DNA from: Labilibaculum sp. K2S
GTDB taxonomy: Bacteria; Bacteroidota; Bacteroidia; Bacteroidales; Marinifilaceae
Direction: 5' to 3'
NCBI RefSeq assembly: GCF_030372765.1
Contig: NZ_JAUCMW010000005.1
Coordinates: forward strand, 62,001 to 126,000
DNA: 64,000 bases
Made by a program: the position numbers and the translations under genes. This document shows, one piece after another, positions 44,797-53,668 of this stretch. The stretch's first letter is position 1. Every line of letters starts with the position of its first letter. Below the pieces are notes generated by a model. It had not been told where the DNA came from. It saw only the letters and a program-made list of their open reading frames with translations, and did no database searches.

Positions 44797-46639
44797 AAAA
44801 ATTTTAGAAAACGTTAATTCTTTAGAGAAGAACTCATTTTTGAAAATTATTGACAATATTAAATCAGGTAGTCCTAAAAATAGTAAGGAAATCGACAAAA
44901 TCCTTTCGGATATTAGCTACGATTTAAAAAATGCAGATAGTATAAATCTTGCTAAAGTGTTTAATTTAATTGAAAATGAGTTTGCAGAGACAGTAAATGC
45001 CGAATTTGTCAATACAACGTCCCAATTAGACATACTTATTGATATCATAATTAAAGATGGAAACGGTATTTTAAGACAAGACTGGTTTGCTCACTTATAT
45101 GAAATTGAGATTGCTAAAATTAAAAAAAGAACTCAAATTTTAAAATCTCAATTAGAATCAGATAAATCTGAAATTGATGATAAACGAAAACGGGATTACA
45201 ACATATATAAAGCGTGTGTTGCAACGGCCTATAACAATGATGCGGAAAATAATAGAGATTTAAAAATAACAAATGATGAACTTTCTATTTTGGTGACATT
45301 GACTCATCAATTGGAATTATCTCAGGAAGAAGTTAAGCTGATAAATTATTTAATTATTCCTCCTCAAAAAGTAGCAATTGATAATGTAATAACATTTCTT
45401 AAAAATATTGGATTGATCTTCTTTTCAAAAAAGAATAATTTGGTTTATGTTGCGGATGAAGTTGTGAGAGTTCTTCGTAAAATTAGGAAAAAGGAAATTG
45501 CTGATAAGTATTTTCGTCGTGTCTTAAAAACATTTAAGGAACCACAAATTAATTTTATATGTCGCAAACACAATATAGATATTAAAGAATCTGATTACGA
45601 GTTAAAGATCAAACAAATTATAAATGAAGGTATTTCATTTTCAAATTTACTAGGGAATGAGCTATATAAGGATAACACTAGTTTAACTGATAAAAAGAAA
45701 TTTTTAAGCGAGATTTGGGATAATGGATTGAAAATAGATTTGCCATTAAAAGGAGTAACTGTTGAAGAAAAGATTCAGAATATAATTTCTTATTTTGAGG
45801 AACTTGAAAAAGAAGACAAGGTTGGTATTTCAATTGAAGGTTATGAGAAATTACTTGTTGATCTGGATGTTACTCTAAAGACATTTAAACAATTGGTATT
45901 AAAGGAATTTGAAATGCATGAGGATACTGTAATCAACAGTAGTACGTTATTGGATTACAATATAAAACCAAGGGATATTCTTGATATACTTCCAATTGAT
46001 GAAATTAAAGCATTTATTGCTACACATAATTTAAAATCCAGAGGAGACCTAATAATAAACATTTTGGACGCATATATGGATGCTGAAAATTTAATGATTG
46101 AAAATTATGAATCGATTGGTTCTCGGGATTTAACTGTTTTAAAGGAGAATGGAATATTTATAAAAGAAAGTGAATTAGGATTAAAATTTGAAGACATCAC
46201 TAAAACTATTTTCGAGAAGTTGGGATTTAATGTTGATGAAAATTTAAAAAAGACGATAAATACCGCAAAAAATAAAATTGATATTATCCTTAATTTAGGG
46301 GGTAATGATGTCATTGTTGTTGAGTGCAAAACAGTAAAGGAGAGTGGATACAATAAATTTAGTTCGGTTTCAAGACAGATTAAATCTTATGTGGATTTGG
46401 CTAATAGTAGCGGATTGAATGTCGTTAAGTCTCTTTTAGTAGCTCCTGACTTTAGCGATGATTTTGTGAATGATTGTGATCTTCAGTTTGATATCAATTT
46501 GTCTTTAATTACTGCCAGTTCACTAGTAAATATTTTAGAAGGATTTAAGAATTCCAGACATCCGCAATTTCCATTTCAGCTATTAATGAAAGATGTTTTG
46601 ATTAAAGAAGAGCGTATTTTAAAAGCGATAAGCAAATAA
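44786..46639 (+). CDS. Large protein with C-terminal Mrr-like PD-(D/E)XK nuclease domain
   Basis: The product is 617 residues and soluble. The first ~440 residues are helical and unrecognised; two SAP-like DNA-binding segments may be present (NFICRKHNIDIKESDYELKI and EIKAFIATHNLKSRGDLIIN). Residues ~465-600 form a restriction-endonuclease fold: Glu469 in LKFEDITKTIFEKLGF, Asp499 in NKIDIILN, and Glu513/Lys515 in VIVVECKTVK, giving D-x13-E-C-K, followed by SSVSRQIKSYVDLANSSG. These residues are what a metal-dependent nuclease of the Mrr/RE_Mrr_cat type needs. It is coupled by an 11 bp overlap to the cation channel, with a terminator 92 bp downstream. Together they look like a two-gene defence or stress module; that is inference. 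Confidence 0.85.
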   Translation: MKLEKILENVNSLEKNSFLKIIDNIKSGSPKNSKEIDKILSDISYDLKNADSINLAKVFNLIENEFAETVNAEFVNTTSQLDILIDIIIKDGNGILRQDWFAHLYEIEIAKIKKRTQILKSQLESDKSEIDDKRKRDYNIYKACVATAYNNDAENNRDLKITNDELSILVTLTHQLELSQEEVKLINYLIIPPQKVAIDNVITFLKNIGLIFFSKKNNLVYVADEVVRVLRKIRKKEIADKYFRRVLKTFKEPQINFICRKHNIDIKESDYELKIKQIINEGISFSNLLGNELYKDNTSLTDKKKFLSEIWDNGLKIDLPLKGVTVEEKIQNIISYFEELEKEDKVGISIEGYEKLLVDLDVTLKTFKQLVLKEFEMHEDTVINSSTLLDYNIKPRDILDILPIDEIKAFIATHNLKSRGDLIINILDAYMDAENLMIENYESIGSRDLTVLKENGIFIKESELGLKFEDITKTIFEKLGFNVDENLKKTINTAKNKIDIILNLGGNDVIVVECKTVKESGYNKFSSVSRQIKSYVDLANSSGLNVVKSLLVAPDFSDDFVNDCDLQFDINLSLITASSLVNILEGFKNSRHPQFPFQLLMKDVLIKEERILKAISK

Positions 46640-46730
46640 GCTTTAATTACTCAGGTTCATTAGGTTTTCAACTTAGGAATAGTTTCAATTAATCTGATAT
46701 GATTTTATGGATTTACCTGTTTGATAAAAG

Positions 46731-46759
46731 AATCTCCTCCCACCCGAGGAGATTTTTTT
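46731..46759 (+). terminator. Intrinsic terminator of the channel-nuclease operon
   Basis: AATCTCCTC (46731-46739) pairs with GAGGAGATT (46746-46754), then T5. Confidence 0.9.
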
Positions 46760-46799
46760 ATGCCTTCATCTGAGAATATCCGCCATCATTCAAACTGTC

Positions 46800-46905
46800 A
46801 TTGCGAAGCCGAAGCATGAGGCTGTGGCAATCTCAGCCAAATTGAGCGAATACCCCTTTTGAATAGTATCCTGTCAGCGGTTCCAACCCCTGACGGTGGT
46901 TCTGC
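46800..46905. repeat. Dispersed REP-like repeat, copy 2
   Basis: This is the second copy of the element at 42199: an ATTGCGAAGCCGAAGCAT opening and GTGGCAAT close at 46800-46831, then the same tail to about 46905, where it abuts the first hairpin repeat of the next cluster. Confidence 0.75.
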
Positions 46906-47330
46906 AGTTCCCTATCCTGTAGGAAAGGGTGAGGTATTTCGAAAATGCCAAACAGAGATTTTTTGATTTCCGAATGAATATTTTCTGGTTTAACACCTCA
47001 TTCCCCAGCCCTTTCTCCTAAAGTAGAAGGGGGGCATTCTCCTGATTGCGCATTTTCAGTTCCCTCTCCTGTAGGAAAGGGTGAGGTATTTCGAAAATAC
47101 CAAACAGAGATTTTTTGATTTCCGAATGAATATTTTCTGGTTTAACACCTCATCCCCCAGCCCCTTCTCCTAAAGTAGAAGGGGGGGCATTCTCCTGATT
47201 GCGTATTTTCAGTTCCCTCTCCTCCAGGAGAGGGTTAGGGAGAGGTATTTTGATCTGGACGGTTTGGTTGTGGTTTTTAAACCGGATAGGTTAGGGAGAG
47301 GTGTTTTGTAAAAGGACCAGTTGAGGTTTT
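46906..47330. repeat. Second cluster of palindromic intergenic repeats (three units)
   Basis: Hairpin units begin at 46906, 47059 and 47212. The first two have the variant CCTGTAGGAAAGGG and a different body (CCAAACAGAGATTTTTTGATT), plus the inverse element CCCCAGCCC...TCTCCTAAAGTAGAAGGGG. The third reads CCCTCTCCTCCAGGAGAGGG, as in the 37-38 kb clusters. The remaining sequence to 47537, before malic enzyme, has degraded copies of AGGGAGAGGTGTTTTG and no ORF. Confidence 0.85.
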
Positions 47331-47537
47331 ATATTTTGTAAAGAGTAGGGAGAGGTGTTTTGTTTTTCCCTATTTAGCTTTCTTCTAAGTAAATTTTGGC
47401 GGAAATTATAGGGTGTAAAACTCTGGTGTATAAGTCAGTGAAGTTGGGTATATTGCAATAAGTTCCGCAAAGGCTTCCGTCTTTTAGCCCTCTTCTCATA
47501 CGCAATAAACAATCTCATTTCCTAAATCAAATTAGCA

Positions 47538-49808
47538 ATGGCTAAATTTACCAAAGAAGATGCGCTTAGTTATCACGAAGGCACACGCCCCGGAAAAATT
47601 GAAGTAGTACCTACCAAACCCCATTCCACCCAATTGGATTTATCGCTGGCCTACACGCCGGGTGTAGCCGTACCCTGTTTGGCTATTGAGAAGAACCCTG
47701 AGGATGTGTACAAGTACACCGCAAAAGGAAATTTGGTAGCGGTAATCTCGAACGGAACGGCCGTTTTGGGCCTGGGCGATATTGGTCCTGAGGCCGGCAA
47801 GCCGGTAATGGAGGGAAAGGGATTGCTGTTCAAGGTTTTTGCCGATATCGATGTGTTCGATATTGAGGTAGATACCAAAGATGTGGATGAGTTTGTGAAG
47901 ATTGTGAAGGGAATTGCCCCCACCTTTGGCGGTATTAATTTGGAAGACATAAAAGCACCGGAGTGTTTCGAGATTGAAGACCGGCTAAAAAAGGAATTGA
48001 CAATTCCCGTAATGCACGACGATCAGCACGGAACGGCCATTATTTCGGCCGCAGGCTTGCTGAATGCAGCCGAAATTCAGAACAAAAAATTGGGTGATAT
48101 TCAACTGGTGGTAAACGGAGCCGGAGCCGCTGCAGTGGCCTGCACACGCCTGTATATTTCGTTGGGCATAAAAAAAGAGAACATTGTGATGGTCGACAGC
48201 AAGGGTGCCATTCACGAGTCGCGCAGCGATTTAAGTGTTATTAAAAAGGAATTTGCTACCCGTAAAAATGTTCGCACACTAAAGGAAGCCTTAGTAGGGG
48301 CAGATATGTTTTTGGGCTTATCGGTAGCCGATGTGCTTACGCCCGAAATGATTATGTCGATGGCCGCCAGGCCGATTGTTTTCGCCATGGCCAATCCAAA
48401 TCCCGAAATTGATTACGATTTGGCCATGGAAACCCGTAAGGATTTAATTATGGCTACCGGCCGGTCCGATCATCCCAACCAGGTAAACAACGTGCTGGGT
48501 TTCCCGTTCATTTTTCGCGGCGCACTGGATGTAAAAGCAACGGCCATTAACGAGGCCATGAAGATTGCTGCCGTGCGGGCTTTGGCCGATTTGGCAAAAG
48601 AGGATGTACCCGATATGGTAAATATCGCTTACGGAAAATTGAATTTAAATTTTGGTGTTGATTACATCATCCCGAAACCTCTCGATCCGCGTTTACTAAC
48701 CGTTGTTGCTCCGGCAGTTGCCAAAGCGGCAATGGATTCGGGCATAGCGCACGCTCCCATTACCAATTGGGAGGCTTATAAACTGCAATTGGAAGAGCGT
48801 TTGGGCCGCGACAATAAACTAATGAGGGCTTTAACCGATAAAGCCAGGCGGAATCCGAAACGGGTGGTATTTGCCGAGGGAACTAATTTTAAGGTTCTGA
48901 AAGCAGCTCAAACGGTATTGCACGAAGGCATTGCTCAGCCTATTTTACTGGGGAATACGGAATACATCGAAAAATTAATTCAGGAAAATGATCTGGATTT
49001 GGGAAATGCACCGATTATTAATTGGCGGGGAGCAGAGGAAAGAACCCGAAGAGAGGAATATGCAAAGGTATTGTTTCATAAACGCAGCCGAAAGGGCTTA
49101 ACCTATTCGGAGGCTCTCGATAAAATGACCAATCGCAATTATTTTGGTGCGATGATGGTTGAAATGGGAGAGGCGGATGCTTTTATCAGCGGATCGACTT
49201 CGAAATATTCTGATGCCATTCGACCCGCAATTCAAACCGTTGGTATTAAACCCGAAATCAATCACATTGCCGGCATGTATTTAATGATGACCAAGAAGGG
49301 GCCCATCTTTTTCTCTGACACAACGGTGAATCCCCGGCCCGAGGCACAAACTTTGGTCGATACTACCTTACTAACTGCCGAAGCGGTTCGCAAATTCAAT
49401 ATCGAACCGGTAATTGCATTGGTTTCCTACTCCAATTTTGGATCGATACGTGAGGGAAGTCCGGTGAGGGTGCAGGAGGCTGTAAAGATTCTGCATCGCG
49501 ATCATCCAGATCTTATTGCGGATGGTGATATTCAGATGAATTTTGCGTTGAATAACGAACTTAGAACCAAAATGTTTCCGTTCTCGAAGTTGGGGAACCG
49601 GAAAGTAAATACGATTATTTTCCCCAATTTGAGCAGTGGCAATATTGCTTACAAAATAATGCAGGAGCTGGGGGGAGCAGAAGCAATCGGGCCGATTTTA
49701 CTGGGAATGAATAAATCAATTCACATTGTTCCCCTGGAAAGTTCGGTTCGCGAATTGGTGAATTTGGTTACTATTGCTGTGGTGGATGCGCAGGACAGTA
49801 ACAAGTGA
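47538..49808 (+). CDS. maeB: NADP-dependent malic enzyme with C-terminal phosphotransacetylase-like domain
   Basis: This 756-residue enzyme oxidatively decarboxylates malate to pyruvate, making NADPH. The malic domain (~1-430) shows [31 protein letters not shown], the metal/substrate blocks [15 protein letters not shown] and [10 protein letters not shown], and the nucleotide fold [15 protein letters not shown], then [10 protein letters not shown]. The C-terminal ~325 residues ([16 protein letters not shown] through [13 protein letters not shown]) are the phosphotransacetylase-like domain typical of MaeB, usually regulatory and not catalytic. Length is normal. Its base composition is clearly more GC-rich than the genes to its left, marking the end of the AT-rich accessory segment. 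Confidence 0.95.
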   Translation: MAKFTKEDALSYHEGTRPGKIEVVPTKPHSTQLDLSLAYTPGVAVPCLAIEKNPEDVYKYTAKGNLVAVISNGTAVLGLGDIGPEAGKPVMEGKGLLFKVFADIDVFDIEVDTKDVDEFVKIVKGIAPTFGGINLEDIKAPECFEIEDRLKKELTIPVMHDDQHGTAIISAAGLLNAAEIQNKKLGDIQLVVNGAGAAAVACTRLYISLGIKKENIVMVDSKGAIHESRSDLSVIKKEFATRKNVRTLKEALVGADMFLGLSVADVLTPEMIMSMAARPIVFAMANPNPEIDYDLAMETRKDLIMATGRSDHPNQVNNVLGFPFIFRGALDVKATAINEAMKIAAVRALADLAKEDVPDMVNIAYGKLNLNFGVDYIIPKPLDPRLLTVVAPAVAKAAMDSGIAHAPITNWEAYKLQLEERLGRDNKLMRALTDKARRNPKRVVFAEGTNFKVLKAAQTVLHEGIAQPILLGNTEYIEKLIQENDLDLGNAPIINWRGAEERTRREEYAKVLFHKRSRKGLTYSEALDKMTNRNYFGAMMVEMGEADAFISGSTSKYSDAIRPAIQTVGIKPEINHIAGMYLMMTKKGPIFFSDTTVNPRPEAQTLVDTTLLTAEAVRKFNIEPVIALVSYSNFGSIREGSPVRVQEAVKILHRDHPDLIADGDIQMNFALNNELRTKMFPFSKLGNRKVNTIIFPNLSSGNIAYKIMQELGGAEAIGPILLGMNKSIHIVPLESSVRELVNLVTIAVVDAQDSNK

Positions 49809-49874
49809 CAAGTACTTCAAGTAAAAAGGAACAAGTAACTAGTACTGCAAGGAACAAAATGCAAAATAAGTGCG

Positions 49875-49917
49875 AAGCTTCAGTTGAATATTTTAGGATT
49901 TTCGGCTGAAGCTTTTT
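49875..49917 (+). terminator. Intrinsic terminator of maeB
   Basis: AAGCTTCAG (49875-49883) pairs with CTGAAGCTT (49906-49914), then T3 and a T-rich stretch. Confidence 0.8.
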
Positions 49918-50507
49918 CCATTAATCGATTCATTTATTGGATGAATGATCGACAAATAACTTTTTTTTTCTTTATTCAATCCATGCATGGAAGCGACTGA
50001 AATCGCTTTGTTTAAGATTACCAATACAGGATTCTATCGGGATGCGAAAACTGGATATTAAAATAAACTAAACAAAGCAGATTTGTTTAGTTTTTCTTAT
50101 CTATTGGATATCAGGTAAAAAGATGCGTTAGTCAGTTAATAGCCTCCCCTTACCAAAATTGTTTAGATTCTTTCTAAGTAAAGATCCTCCAAATTTGTTC
50201 ATTAGTAAAAAACTCCCGACATTTTATTTGCCGTTCAGAGAGTATATTGAATGGTATTAAAGAAAAAAAGCAGTCTGATTCTCTTTGATGAACAAAATCA
50301 TTGCTTTTCGAAAGTTTTACTTTTCGATGAATTATTAGATGTAAAAAGATAACGGTACAACATCTTTCTGTGACCGAGGAAGCGAAGCTGTGCCATATTC
50401 GATAGAAAACCGCTCCTCCACGAGAGTAGATACATATAGTCTTCAACCAACTATCATCTATTTTCCTGCAGATCTGATATTCACTTGTCAACCTTAACTC
50501 AACCAAC
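49918..50507 (+). promoter_or_regulatory. Long leader of the UpxY-led polysaccharide operon
   Basis: This ~590 bp contains no credible gene. It holds a small hairpin (AAGCGA...TCGCTT, near 49992-50010), a strong intrinsic terminator at 50065 and a further stem GAGGAAGCG / CGCTCCTC (50376-50384 with 50411-50418). In Bacteroides, UpxY proteins act on the untranslated leader of their own capsule operon and prevent early termination. A structured leader with a terminator directly before an upxY-like gene fits that model. Which promoter drives it is not visible. Confidence 0.5.
50065..50095 (+). terminator. Strong terminator hairpin inside the polysaccharide-operon leader
   Basis: AAACTAAACAAA (50065-50076) and TTTGTTTAGTTT (50082-50093) form a perfect 12 bp stem with a GCAGA loop, followed by more T. 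No gene precedes it after the maeB terminator, so it ends a short leader RNA or is the antitermination target of UpxY. Confidence 0.8.
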
Positions 50508-51035
50508 ATGCAAGCCATCAAAAGGCCCTACTTTTGGCATGCGATCTATACCCGATCGCGGGCTGAAAAGAGACTTTATCAAGAATTGTGCTCGAAAAAT
50601 ATCGAGTGCTATCTTCCTTTACAAAAAGAGCTTCGACAATGGAGTGATCGTACGAAATGGGTGGAAGAACCCCTTTTGCGGTCCTATTTATTTGTGAAAG
50701 TCAGCGAAAGAGAATACTACAATGTAATTAACTCCGGTTTTGCAGTTAGGTATGTAACTTTCGGTGGCAAAGCTGTGTCTATACCCGAACAACAAATTGA
50801 AGCACTTCGACTTTTTTTAGAAGATAAAAACCGCAAGGTCGATCTTTGTTCTGATCATCTGGAAAAAGGAGAGTTAGTTGAAGTTGTTGCAGGTCCTCTA
50901 AAAGGCATTCAAGGCGAAATCTCACAAATAAAAGGGAAGAATCGGATTGTTATCCGCTTCGATTCTTTGGGAACTTGTGTTTATACAGACATCAGTCTGG
51001 ATACCATTAAACAAGTTCAACCAGTTATGCACTAA
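50508..51035 (+). CDS. UpxY-type NusG-like transcription antiterminator
   Basis: This 175-residue specialised NusG paralogue has an NGN domain (HAIYTRSRAEKRLYQEL, ECYLPLQKELRQWSDRTKWV, EPLLRSYLFVKVSE) and a C-terminal KOW domain (VEVVAGPLKGIQGEISQIKG). The RSYLFVK block is typical of UpxY/RfaH-like proteins. These proteins bind elongating RNA polymerase and let it read through terminators in the leader of capsule or O-antigen operons. It is the first gene of the polysaccharide operon, 8 bp before the dehydrogenase gene. No UpxZ inhibitor gene follows it. Confidence 0.92.
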   Translation: MQAIKRPYFWHAIYTRSRAEKRLYQELCSKNIECYLPLQKELRQWSDRTKWVEEPLLRSYLFVKVSEREYYNVINSGFAVRYVTFGGKAVSIPEQQIEALRLFLEDKNRKVDLCSDHLEKGELVEVVAGPLKGIQGEISQIKGKNRIVIRFDSLGTCVYTDISLDTIKQVQPVMH

Positions 51036-51043
51036 AAATTCCG

Positions 51044-52327
51044 ATGAATCTTATGAATAAAATGGAAATAGTTACCACAATAGGTATGGGGTATATTGGC
51101 CTGCCTACGGCTGCTCTTATTGCAAACAGCGGTATGAGAGTTCATGGAGTGGATGTAAATCCGAAGGTAGTTGAAGCCGTGAACGATGGCCGGATTATTA
51201 TTGTTGAGCCCGATTTGGATGATTTGGTAAAAAGAGTGGTGGAGGATGGTTATTTAAGCGCTCACCTGCAACCCGTTGAAGCCGATGTGTATACTGTTGC
51301 CGTACCCACTCCTTTTAAAGGAAATCATGAACCGGACATTTCCTATGTGCTTGCTGCAAGCAATGCTGTTATTCCTTTACTGAAGGCGGGGGATTTGTTC
51401 ATAATTGAATCAACATCTCCGGTAGGAACAACCGGCAAGGTAAGAGATTTGATTTATTCAAAACGTCCGGATCTGGAAGGAACAATTTTTATTGCTTATT
51501 GTCCGGAACGGGTACTGCCCGGCAATATTATTTATGAATTGGAACACAACGACCGGGTAATTGGTGGTATTAATGAAGAATCGACGGAACGGGCCTGCGA
51601 ATTCTTTCAAAAATTTGTGATCGGAGAATTGCACCGGACCAATTCAAAAACTGCTGAAATGTGCAAATTGGTTGAGAATTCATCCCGCGATGTACAAATT
51701 GCTTTTGCCAACGAGCTTTCAATTATTTGCGATAAGGCAGGTATTGATGTTTGGGAGTTGATTGAATTGGCAAACAGGCATCCACGGGTAACTATTTTAA
51801 CTCCCGGCTGCGGAGTAGGAGGACACTGCATTGCTGTTGATCCTTACTTTATTGTTTCGGAGTATCCCTTGGAAAGTCAGATCATTGGAAAAGCCAGAGA
51901 AATAAACAATTACAAGGCTTTTTGGTGTGTTGAGAAAATTAAGAATGCCAGTCTGCAATTTCAGCTGAAACATGGATACGAACCAAAAATTGCCTTAATG
52001 GGAATGGCATTCAAGCCAAATATTGATGATTTGCGTGAATCGCCTGCCAAATATATTGCGCAAAAAGTAATTGGATCTGAGCAGAATGGAATCCTGCTTG
52101 TTGAACCAAATATTGATTCACATCCTGAATATGAACTCTCCGATTATAAAAATGCTTTTGATGCAGCCGATATGGTAGTTTATTTGGTTGCACACAATGA
52201 ATTTTATTCGCTGCCCAAAACAAAGGGCAAGTTGATTTTGGATTTTTGCGGCGTAACCAACAAGCAAACTGAAGATTGTGAAGCTGTACCTGCAGCAGTA
52301 GTTGTAAAAGCTTCGAAGCATCAGTAA
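51044..52327 (+). CDS. wecC: UDP-N-acetyl-D-mannosamine dehydrogenase
   Basis: This 427-residue UDP-sugar dehydrogenase oxidises UDP-ManNAc twice to UDP-ManNAcA using NAD. The N-terminal Rossmann motif is TIGMGYIGLPTAALIA. The central block is NSSRDVQIAFANELSIICD. The catalytic Cys lies in TPGCGVGGHCIAVDPYFIV, where HCIAVDPYF is characteristic of WecC rather than Ugd. The C-terminal UDP-binding domain has ALMGMAFKPNIDDLRESP. ATGs at 51053 and 51062 are alternative starts. It is followed by wecB, the enzyme that makes its substrate, so the surface polymer probably contains ManNAcA or a derivative. Confidence 0.93.
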   Translation: MNLMNKMEIVTTIGMGYIGLPTAALIANSGMRVHGVDVNPKVVEAVNDGRIIIVEPDLDDLVKRVVEDGYLSAHLQPVEADVYTVAVPTPFKGNHEPDISYVLAASNAVIPLLKAGDLFIIESTSPVGTTGKVRDLIYSKRPDLEGTIFIAYCPERVLPGNIIYELEHNDRVIGGINEESTERACEFFQKFVIGELHRTNSKTAEMCKLVENSSRDVQIAFANELSIICDKAGIDVWELIELANRHPRVTILTPGCGVGGHCIAVDPYFIVSEYPLESQIIGKAREINNYKAFWCVEKIKNASLQFQLKHGYEPKIALMGMAFKPNIDDLRESPAKYIAQKVIGSEQNGILLVEPNIDSHPEYELSDYKNAFDAADMVVYLVAHNEFYSLPKTKGKLILDFCGVTNKQTEDCEAVPAAVVVKASKHQ

Positions 52328-52421
52328 ACAGTAACTACATACTAGTTGCTGCTAACCAATGTACCGCTCATCAGCAACCACATTTTTAGGAGCGGAACAG
52401 TAAAAAAATATTCACTTTTAA

Positions 52422-53657
52422 ATGAACCGAATTATGAACGGGAATGGAAAATACAGGGTGCTATTGGTTTTTGGAACCCGCCCCGAAGCCATAAAAATGG
52501 CACCGCTAGTAAAAGAATTTCAGAAGTATCCCGATGATTTTGAGACGATTGTTTGCGTAACCGGGCAACATCGCGAAATGCTCGATCAGGTTTTGGATTT
52601 GTTTGATATTCAACCCGATTACGATCTTGAAATCATGAAGTCCGGTCAGGATTTATACGATATTACCAGTAGGGTGCTTATTGGAATGCGTGATGTGCTG
52701 AAAGAAGCCAGTCCCGATTTGGTATTGGTTCACGGAGATACATCCACTTCCTCAACAACGGCTTTGGCGGCGTACTATCAGCAAATAGCGGTTGGGCATG
52801 TCGAAGCAGGTCTGCGAACCAATAATTTGTATTCGCCGTGGCCCGAAGAGGGCAATCGTCAAATTACCGGAAGGTTGGCACAATGGCATTTTGCACCTAC
52901 CCTTATGGCTCAAAAAAACCTGATGGATGAAGGAATCAGCAAAAACAGAATTGTTGTTACCGGCAATACCGTTATCGATGCTTTGCAGTTGACCCTCACC
53001 AAAATTCACCGTTCGTCGCGGGTGGTAATGGATATTATTAATGTGCTGCAGGCCAAAGGAATTCCTACCAGTTTAGTGGCCGACTGGGTATACCGTGCGC
53101 GAAAAATGGTTTTGATAACCGGACATCGCCGGGAAAATTTCGGGAGAGGATTTTTAAATATCTGCGAATCAATTAAAACTTTAGCCGGGAAATATCCTGA
53201 TGTTGATTTTGTGTATCCGGTTCATTTGAATCCGAATGTGCAGAAACCGGTTTACGATATTTTGGGTAAAAATCCGGTGAACGGAGGAGTCGGTGCGAAA
53301 AACATCTTCCTGATTGATCCGATTGACTATTTGCCGTTTGTTTACATGATGGATCTTTCTTACCTGATTTTAACCGATTCGGGAGGAATACAGGAAGAAG
53401 CGCCGTTTTTGGGAAAACCGGTTTTGGTGATGAGAGATACAACGGAGCGTCCTGAGGCCTTGTCGGCCGGAACGGTAAAATTGGTTGGTACGGACTCTTC
53501 TCGAATTATTGAAGCGGTGGAAATGCTTTTCGAGGAGGATGCCATTTACCGAAAAATGTCAACCGCCAGTAATCCTTACGGCGATGGACATGCTTGCATA
53601 AGAATAGTAGAGGAATTGAAAAAAGCGATTGCGGTTCGGGAAAGAATTGTTGCTTAA
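52422..53657 (+). CDS. wecB: UDP-N-acetylglucosamine 2-epimerase (non-hydrolysing)
   Basis: This 411-residue GT-B-fold enzyme converts UDP-GlcNAc to UDP-ManNAc. Family motifs are VFGTRPEAIKMAPLV, CVTGQHREMLDQVLDLF, VHGDTSTSSTTALAAYY, HVEAGLRTNN, PWPEEGNRQI, VTGNTVIDAL, ITGHRRENFG and LTDSGGIQEEAPFLGKPVLV. Length is a little above the ~375 of E. coli WecB because of inserts near residues 205-230. An ATG at 52434 is an alternative start. It follows wecC by 94 bp and precedes the flippase by 11 bp. Confidence 0.94.
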   Translation: MNRIMNGNGKYRVLLVFGTRPEAIKMAPLVKEFQKYPDDFETIVCVTGQHREMLDQVLDLFDIQPDYDLEIMKSGQDLYDITSRVLIGMRDVLKEASPDLVLVHGDTSTSSTTALAAYYQQIAVGHVEAGLRTNNLYSPWPEEGNRQITGRLAQWHFAPTLMAQKNLMDEGISKNRIVVTGNTVIDALQLTLTKIHRSSRVVMDIINVLQAKGIPTSLVADWVYRARKMVLITGHRRENFGRGFLNICESIKTLAGKYPDVDFVYPVHLNPNVQKPVYDILGKNPVNGGVGAKNIFLIDPIDYLPFVYMMDLSYLILTDSGGIQEEAPFLGKPVLVMRDTTERPEALSAGTVKLVGTDSSRIIEAVEMLFEEDAIYRKMSTASNPYGDGHACIRIVEELKKAIAVRERIVA

Positions 53658-53668
53658 TTACATTATAA

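Noticed and set aside
50174..50521. 115-residue minus-strand ORF in the polysaccharide leader
   Set aside because: It overlaps the start of the upxY-like gene, has no family resemblance, and the region is better explained as a structured leader.
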